Both the position numbers and the translations under genes were made by a program. This document shows, in pieces, positions 6,880 through 11,406 of a DNA stretch of 11,406 nucleotides. The stretch covers positions 1 through 11,406 of the forward strand of contig JACUTX010000064.1 of NCBI GenBank assembly GCA_014859615.1. Reading direction: 5' to 3'. Source of the DNA: Desulfuromonadales bacterium. Lineage in GTDB: Bacteria; Desulfobacterota; Desulfuromonadia; Desulfuromonadales; UBA2294. Position 1 is the stretch's first letter. Every line of letters begins with the position of its first letter. The notes beneath the pieces are model-generated. The model was given only the letters and a program-made list of their open reading frames with translations. It made no database searches and was not told the origin of the DNA.

Positions 6880-7224
6880 ATGAGTGACGGAATTTTAAAA
6901 GATATCCTGGCGTTGGAACAGCAGATCGAAGCCGAGCTTGGTCGTGAACAGGAGCGGGCAGAGCGCTGGTTTGCCAACGTCTGCCGGGCGATTGATCAGG
7001 AGCTGCACGCCGAACAAGATGCGACTGAACGCGCAACGAAACAGCAGAGCGCCGCAGAGATTCGTTGCGCCCGGCAGGCGGCGGCGCAAAAACTTTATCA
7101 GGGGCGACGGCGGGCCAGACGCTTGATCGAATTACCCGAGCGGACTCTGCTGCCGTTCCTCGCCGAGCCGTTACAGACTGTTATGACCGGGAGAGCCGAT
7201 GATTGTCCGCATGGTAAAGGTTGA
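6880..7224 (+). CDS. atpH: V/A-type ATPase subunit H (peripheral stalk, G/H family)
   Basis: This small protein of 114 residues is almost wholly helical and rich in Glu, Gln, Ala and Arg, as expected for a long coiled coil. In A/V-type ATPases, subunit H (called G in Thermus) pairs with subunit E to make the peripheral stalks that hold the catalytic head against the membrane arm. The opening MSDGILKDILALEQQIEAEL has the family's pattern of a short hydrophobic start leading into the coil. The identification rests on that pattern and on position, since this subunit is usually the first gene of the operon. The Shine-Dalgarno is an AGGGGG stretch just upstream. The last 26 bases overlap the next gene. 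The C-terminus from about residue 104 (TGRADDCPHGKG) is not helical and may be fixed by that overlap. Cytoplasmic. Confidence 0.8.
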   Translation: MSDGILKDILALEQQIEAELGREQERAERWFANVCRAIDQELHAEQDATERATKQQSAAEIRCARQAAAQKLYQGRRRARRLIELPERTLLPFLAEPLQTVMTGRADDCPHGKG

Positions 7225-9085
7225 AATCGTCGGACCAAAAGAGCTGCTGTTTGATGCGATTGACGCCGCTCGTCACCTCGGCGTTCTCCATCTTGAATCC
7301 GACCCGCAGAGCGCTGCCGGTCCCGACCAACTCCCGATCAGCTCTCTGCAACTTTCGGAAAACGGTTTTGAGGAACGTCTTTTTTTTGAAGAACTTGCTG
7401 ACAAGATTTCGACGCTGCTGAAGATCCTGCCGCCCGGATCGTTACGAAAGAGTACCCTCCAACCGCTGCCGGTACTCGATATTATCGCCACAAAGGCAGA
7501 GAAACATCTCTCTTTTTGCCGGCAGCAGCGCGATCGACTGACCGAACTCGCAGATGAAGAGAAAGAGCTCGATGCCTTTCGCGGCTTGCTCCAGACCATA
7601 GAGCCGATGCTCAGCGGTATCGATCATCAGCACCGTATGCTCGATATATTTGGGCTCTCATTCAAAGATCAAGAGTCTTTCCATCGTCTCAGCACGCTGC
7701 TCGAAGAGCTGTTTGACGGGGAGGTTGTTTTGACAACAGCCGACACAGCGGCTGGCGACCGGGTCGGAATCGTGGCGATCGCAACCGGCGCAGGGGCCCG
7801 GCTTCGGTCGCTGCTTGAAACCGAGAATGTGCCGGAACTCGACTTTCCCGAAGAGTTTAAAAACGGCACCTTTGTCGAGAAGGTCCACTATCTTTCTGAG
7901 CGTCTGCGCCAGATCGATGCCGAACGCGCCCGGATCAAGGGGGAATTAACCCGACTGGGGCAGAGCTGGCGCCCGATCTATCAACAGGTTTACAACTGGC
8001 TGAGCCAGCAGCTCGATATCCTGGAAGCATCGGCGGCGGTGTTCGAAACCGGCATGTGTTTTATTATTATCGGCTGGCTGCCGCAAAAGCAGCTGGAGCG
8101 GATGCAAAGTTGCCTTGAGCAACGCTTCAAGGGGCGCGTCACCCTTGAGTCGATTGCGATCATGGAGAGTGATCTTGAACGGATTCCGGTCGCCTTGATG
8201 AATCCACGCTATTTCAAGCCGTTCGAACGGATGACTGCGCTGCTGCCGCTCCCCCGCTACAGCTCCTTCGATCCGACTCCTTTTCTCGGGATTTTTTTCC
8301 CGCTCTTTTTCGGCATGATGCTCGGCGATATCGGCTACGGTCTGATCCTGATTCTTTTTGCCTCTGGTCTGCTGATGCGCAACGGTCCGCCGCTTTTGCT
8401 CGATGCCGCCCGTATTCTCGGCGCATGCGGTCTGCTGACAATGCTGTTCGGCGGACTTTACGGTGAGCTGTTGGGCGACTGGGGGAGTCAGGCGCTCGGC
8501 TTGCAGCCGCTATTTTTTGAGCGGAGTCATGCCATTGTACCGATGCTCTATTTTTCTCTCTCTGTCGGCGGCATGCACATTCTCCTCGGGCTGGTTCTTA
8601 AAACGATCAGCAGCTGCCGCCATCACCTCTGGAAAGAGGGGGTGCTCAAGTTTCTTGAAATCATTGCGATTCTCGGTCTCTCTTTATTGTTTGTCACCTT
8701 CCTCTGGCCGGAGACGGGGCTCGAACCGGCGCCGTTTCTGTTGCTGATCTCAATAGCGGTTCCGGCCATGATTCTGCTCGGCGGGCTCCTCGCCCCGCTC
8801 GAACTTTTAAAGACGGTCGGCAATATTGTCTCCTACGCCCGGATCATGGCGATCGGCACCACCTCAGTTCTGCTCGCCGTCATCGCCAACCGTCTCGGCG
8901 GGATGACCGGAGATGTGATCGCCGGACTGCTGGTGGCTGGCCTTTTGCACACGTTTAATCTGATCCTCGGCGTCTTCGCCCCGACGATCCACGCACTGCG
9001 TCTGCATTATGTTGAATTTTTCAGTAAATTTCTGGAAGTCGGCGGGCGGCGTTTTGCCCCTCTCGACAAGAAAGAGCCTGACTAA
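7199..9085 (+). CDS. atpI: V/A-type ATPase subunit I (a subunit of the membrane domain)
   Basis: This is the stator subunit that forms the ion half-channels next to the c ring. The 628 residues are in the usual 600-680 range. Residues 1 to about 345 make the soluble arm, with alpha-helical coiled-coil stretches near 100-135 and 230-275, which binds the peripheral stalks. The membrane half starts with FDPTPFLGIFFPLFFGMMLG (357-376), the most recognisable signature of the family. Several hydrophobic helices follow at about 405-425, 445-470, 485-505, 512-535 and 550-590. Arg548 in SYARIMAIG corresponds to the essential channel arginine that faces the c-subunit carboxylate. The C-terminal LRLHYVEFFSKFLEVGGRRF is also highly typical. 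The start at 7199 follows GGGAG by five bases, inside the end of atpH; a second ATG at 7211 is possible. Inner membrane. Confidence 0.96.
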   Translation: MIVRMVKVEIVGPKELLFDAIDAARHLGVLHLESDPQSAAGPDQLPISSLQLSENGFEERLFFEELADKISTLLKILPPGSLRKSTLQPLPVLDIIATKAEKHLSFCRQQRDRLTELADEEKELDAFRGLLQTIEPMLSGIDHQHRMLDIFGLSFKDQESFHRLSTLLEELFDGEVVLTTADTAAGDRVGIVAIATGAGARLRSLLETENVPELDFPEEFKNGTFVEKVHYLSERLRQIDAERARIKGELTRLGQSWRPIYQQVYNWLSQQLDILEASAAVFETGMCFIIIGWLPQKQLERMQSCLEQRFKGRVTLESIAIMESDLERIPVALMNPRYFKPFERMTALLPLPRYSSFDPTPFLGIFFPLFFGMMLGDIGYGLILILFASGLLMRNGPPLLLDAARILGACGLLTMLFGGLYGELLGDWGSQALGLQPLFFERSHAIVPMLYFSLSVGGMHILLGLVLKTISSCRHHLWKEGVLKFLEIIAILGLSLLFVTFLWPETGLEPAPFLLLISIAVPAMILLGGLLAPLELLKTVGNIVSYARIMAIGTTSVLLAVIANRLGGMTGDVIAGLLVAGLLHTFNLILGVFAPTIHALRLHYVEFFSKFLEVGGRRFAPLDKKEPD

Positions 9086-9099
9086 AAAGGAGTCTTTAT

Positions 9100-9315
9100 A
9101 TGGAAAAAGCATATCTGGCATTCGCCGCCGCCCTGGCGATCGGTCTTCCGGCTCTCGCCACCGCCTGGGCCCAGTCACGTATCGGCGCAGCCGGAGCGGG
9201 GACTTTGGCCGAAAAGCCTGAGCTGACCGGCACAATTATCGTGCTGATCGCGATTCCGGAGACCATGGTCATCCTCGGTTTTGTCGTCGCAGCCATGATT
9301 CTGCTGATGCTCTGA
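9100..9315 (+). CDS. atpK: V/A-type ATPase subunit K (c-ring proteolipid)
   Basis: This 71-residue, two-helix hairpin forms the rotating c ring. Helix 1 covers about 5-30, the polar loop about 31-42 and helix 2 about 43-70. Glu54, in AIPETMVILGF, is the ion-binding carboxylate. WAQSRIGAAGAG (23-34) is the helix 1 packing and loop signature, including Gln25. The single hairpin resembles the Thermus c subunit; the Enterococcus NtpK protein has a fused double hairpin. Compared with the sodium site of NtpK, Gln25, Thr55 and Glu54 have counterparts, but the place of NtpK Gln65 is Met56, which favours proton use. This comparison is from memory. The start follows AAGGAG with a seven-base spacer. It lies 14 bases after atpI and 4 bases before atpE. 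Confidence 0.95.
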   Translation: MEKAYLAFAAALAIGLPALATAWAQSRIGAAGAGTLAEKPELTGTIIVLIAIPETMVILGFVVAAMILLML

Positions 9316-9319
9316 ACCA

Positions 9320-9910
9320 ATGAGTCGCACGCAACTTAAAGAATCTCTGCGCGAAAAAGGGGAGACCCGGGGACGGGCGATCTGGGAAGAGGCCGAACAG
9401 AAGGCGAACCGCTACCGGCTTGAAGCCGAAGCGCATTATCGCAACCGGCAACAGCAGAGAGAATCCGAGTGTAAAGCAGATCTGACGCAGGAGCTGGAGC
9501 AGCTCGTCAGCCGTGCCGAAAAAAAGCTGCAACGGATCCGTCTGCAAAGCGAAGAGATTTTTTCACAGCGGCTCTGGCAGCTCGCCTGCAAGCAGCTCGT
9601 CGCGCTCCTCGCAGCAGAGAGAGACCGGTCGCTGCAAAGTCTGGCGGCCGAACTCCCTGGGTTATCCTGGGCGCAGATCACCGTCCATCCGCACGACCGA
9701 CAGCAGGCTGAAAAACTCTTTGCCGGCGCTCTCATCGACACCGATCCGGCATTGATCGGCGGCCTGATTGCCGTAACCGCTGACAACGCCATTGCTGTCG
9801 ACAACAGCCTGGTTAAACGGCTGACGCAGTTGTGGCCGCAACTTTGCGGAAATATTCTCGATGCGCTTGAGACTCTGCAGGAGGGAGAGGATGCACAGAC
9901 TTCTGCTTGA
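9320..9910 (+). CDS. atpE: V/A-type ATPase subunit E (peripheral stalk)
   Basis: This 196-residue cytoplasmic protein is the partner of subunit H in the peripheral stalk. The N-terminal 90 residues are a charged coiled coil (RGRAIWEEAEQKANRYRLEA region). The C-terminal half is a globular domain with the family pattern: hydrophobic strands, then DTDPALIGGLIAVTADNAIA (about 140-159), then VDNSLVKRLTQLWPQL, matching the conserved end that caps subunits A and B. The start codon lies four bases after the atpK stop with no clear Shine-Dalgarno, so translation is probably coupled to atpK. Its last 20 bases overlap the start of the next gene. The symbol follows V/A-type naming, where E is the stalk subunit, and is not the F-type c subunit also called atpE. 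Confidence 0.9.
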   Translation: MSRTQLKESLREKGETRGRAIWEEAEQKANRYRLEAEAHYRNRQQQRESECKADLTQELEQLVSRAEKKLQRIRLQSEEIFSQRLWQLACKQLVALLAAERDRSLQSLAAELPGLSWAQITVHPHDRQQAEKLFAGALIDTDPALIGGLIAVTADNAIAVDNSLVKRLTQLWPQLCGNILDALETLQEGEDAQTSA

Positions 9911-10784
9911 TCTGACAACCGCTGGCTACCCTCGCGATTTTCTCCTCGCCCGTCTGCACGGTCGGCGTCAGCGCCGGTCGAGACGGACCGGCAGGATGGG
10001 GGAGCCGCTTACCGATCCCTGGTCGACACGACAAAAAGAGCTCTGCTGGATCTACAAGACCATGGATCAGAAGACGCGCCGGGAGTTTGGTCTCTGTTTT
10101 CTCTATTTTGAACTCCGGCGTCTGCTGATTGCCCTGCGCCGTCTTGCCGGCCAGAATAGGGAGGGGCTTGAGCAGCTCGAAAGAGAGCCGCTTTTGAATC
10201 GTCAACTGGTTCGCTCTCTGCAGGGAGCGGCGACAGTGGTCGATGCGGCGCGCCGGCTCGATGCGGCGTTGACCGAAAAAAACCGCCCCGCACCGCGTCT
10301 GGAGCAGATTTTTCTCGAGCAGGGGGGGCGTAAAATGGAGGAACATCTGGTCAATCTTTTCTTTTGTTTTTCACTGTCCAGAGAGCATAAAGCGCCCCTG
10401 CGTCATTTTTTCGCCCAGTTGATCGATCTGCAGAATCTGCTCGCCCTGCTGAAAGCGCAGCGCTGGGAACTTCCGGAGCACCCTGTTCTTCTTCCGGGTG
10501 GAACCTACACCCCGCCACAGTGGCAAGCGCTCTTGCGCCCCGGACAGGAGCTGAAGCTGCGCCAGACTGTAAAGCGTTTCAGCGGGAGTGCTGAGTTCTC
10601 TGCCGAGAGTGTCGAGCATGCTGTATCAGGCCGGATTTTACGCTCTCTGCATCGTCAGGCGCGATCGGTGCCGGATCCGTTTCTGATTCTTTATTATCTC
10701 TGGGCAGGCTATCTGCAGACCCGCAACCTCGGCCTGCAGCATTGGGGCGGTGAGCAGCTTGCCGCCTGGGAGAGATTCGGATGA
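9891..10784 (+). CDS. atpC: V/A-type ATPase subunit C (V0D/AC39-like central stalk cap)
   Basis: Subunit C sits as a funnel on the c ring and links it to the central shaft. I start at ATG 9891, preceded by a strong AGGAGGGAGAGG, giving 297 residues. A longer frame from 9861 lacks such a signal. The protein is divergent: overall helical, with a very basic segment RRQRRSRR near residue 25 and a probable helical bundle of about 60-230. Near the end, DPFLILYYLWAGYLQTRNL resembles the AC39 family's closing helix with its conserved Arg-Asn-Leu. It is somewhat shorter than the usual 320-350. The identification comes mainly from this end motif and its place between E and F. It overlaps atpE by 20 bases and shares ATGA with atpF. 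Confidence 0.82.
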   Translation: MHRLLLDLTTAGYPRDFLLARLHGRRQRRSRRTGRMGEPLTDPWSTRQKELCWIYKTMDQKTRREFGLCFLYFELRRLLIALRRLAGQNREGLEQLEREPLLNRQLVRSLQGAATVVDAARRLDAALTEKNRPAPRLEQIFLEQGGRKMEEHLVNLFFCFSLSREHKAPLRHFFAQLIDLQNLLALLKAQRWELPEHPVLLPGGTYTPPQWQALLRPGQELKLRQTVKRFSGSAEFSAESVEHAVSGRILRSLHRQARSVPDPFLILYYLWAGYLQTRNLGLQHWGGEQLAAWERFG

Positions 10785-11101
10785 AGCGGCTGGTCTTCAT
10801 CACCCCAAACGATCTGCCGCACGGTTTTGCCATCGCCGGGCTGGAGCAGTTGACCGTAAGCGGCAATGAGGTTTTAGCAACCGTCGAAGAGCTGACAAAC
10901 AACACCGATGTCGGCGTTTTGATTCTCGACGAACGGCTGTTGCCGGAGATTGATGCACTCCGGCTGAAAAAGATCGAACAGCGCTGGCGCGGGATCCTTC
11001 TGATTCTCCCCGCTCCACAGCCGACCGAAACCGTTGGTGAAGATTATCTGCAGCGAATGATCCGCAGAGCACTCGGCTACCATGTGAGGATTCGCGAATG
11101 A
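10781..11101 (+). CDS. atpF: V/A-type ATPase subunit F (central shaft)
   Basis: This 106-residue cytoplasmic subunit joins subunit D in the rotating shaft. The fold pattern is that of the family. A first strand is followed by GFAIAGLEQLTV (about 15-26), the typical Gly-Phe-x-Leu-Ala-Gly-like turn. VGVLILDERLLPEI (about 44-57) and GILLILPAP (about 70-78) give the alternating strands of the Rossmann-like domain. The C-terminal helix YLQRMIRRALGYHVRIRE should pack along the shaft. Both ends use ATGA overlaps, four bases with the preceding C gene and four with the following A gene, so the set is probably translationally coupled. Confidence 0.92.
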   Translation: MKRLVFITPNDLPHGFAIAGLEQLTVSGNEVLATVEELTNNTDVGVLILDERLLPEIDALRLKKIEQRWRGILLILPAPQPTETVGEDYLQRMIRRALGYHVRIRE

Positions 11102-11406
11102 CGGGAACCATCACCCATATCTCCGGCGTTACTGTCACCGTCTCCATGCCCGATCTGCGGCTTTACGATCAGGTGCGGATCGGACATAAACGGCTGACCG
11201 GCGAGGTGGTTCGCCTGGAACAGGGGGGGGCGGTTGTGCAGGTCTATGAAGAGTGCCGGGGGGTGGCGGTCGGTGAGCCGGTCGAGGCGGTGGACACACC
11301 GCTCTGCGTCACTCTCGGGCCTGGACTGCTCGGCACCATGTTCGACGGTCTGCAGCGTCCGCTTGCAACTCTGCTGGAAAAAAGTGGCGCTTTTATCGCT
11401 TCCGGC
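11098..11406 (+). CDS. atpA: V/A-type ATPase catalytic subunit A, N-terminal part (runs off the right edge)
   Basis: The frame starts with ATG in an ATGA overlap with atpF and stays open to the window end, giving 103 residues of a protein that is usually about 580. The visible part is the N-terminal beta-barrel and the start of the next region: GTITHISGVTVTVSMPDL, then LTGEVVRLEQGGAVVQVYEE, then VGEPVEAVDTPLCVTLGPGL, then FDGLQRPLATLLEKSGAFI. LTGEV-x-R-L and LGPGLL-x-x-(I/M)FDG-x-QRPL are highly typical of catalytic A subunits. The Walker A loop and the A-type bulge domain lie beyond the edge. Subunits B and D would be expected downstream. Confidence 0.95.
   Translation, partial: MTGTITHISGVTVTVSMPDLRLYDQVRIGHKRLTGEVVRLEQGGAVVQVYEECRGVAVGEPVEAVDTPLCVTLGPGLLGTMFDGLQRPLATLLEKSGAFIASG

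Noticed and set aside
6760..6880. SOS (LexA) box in front of the helicase gene
   Set aside because: dinG is SOS-controlled in E. coli, but I found neither the CTG-N10-CAG pattern nor another clear LexA palindrome here.
9861..9890. Longer N-terminus for subunit C
   Set aside because: The ATG at 9891 has a strong Shine-Dalgarno, and the extra ten residues are just a frame reading through the end of subunit E.
1..11406. CRISPR arrays, tRNA or rRNA genes
   Set aside because: No regularly spaced direct repeats and no cloverleaf or rRNA-like segments were seen on either strand.

Overview
The window looks like a chromosomal segment of a moderately GC-rich Gram-negative anaerobe. A deltaproteobacterium of the Desulfuromonadales type is my best guess: it rests on a serC-serA pair beside a rotary V/A-type ATPase operon and on general sequence feel, not on any database comparison. 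There are two conserved blocks and one degraded accessory margin.

Left margin (1-1303): an AT-rich reading frame for a small two-helix membrane protein runs in from the left edge. It is followed by a broken Rhs/YD-repeat fragment (best part about 472-702). After that comes about 550 bases with no credible protein but with nested inverted repeats, which read on the minus strand resemble the 5' part of a group II intron that has lost its 3' end. This looks like a graveyard of mobile and polymorphic-toxin DNA beyond the serA terminator.

Minus-strand block (1304-6801, transcribed right to left): a DinG-family iron-sulfur helicase with an extra N-terminal JAB/RadC-like domain, then serC (phosphoserine aminotransferase) and serA (3-phosphoglycerate dehydrogenase), closed by a strong intrinsic terminator. 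SerA and SerC catalyse the first two steps of serine synthesis from 3-phosphoglycerate. Each ser gene has its own plausible sigma70-type promoter, and the serC promoter overlaps the end of the helicase gene.

Plus-strand block (6833 to the right edge): a compact V/A-type ATPase operon in the order H-I-K-E-C-F-A. Most genes overlap or nearly touch, and subunit A runs off the window. The layout matches the bacterial A/V-ATPase operons known from Thermus and relatives; B and D would be expected next. H and E form the peripheral stalks, I and K the membrane ion path, C and F the central stalk, and A the catalytic head.

The helicase and the ATPase operon are divergent, and their promoters share about 120 bases. 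The most unusual item is the JAB-like domain on the helicase: it keeps the His-x-His...Ser...Asp motif but appears to lack the usual catalytic glutamate.
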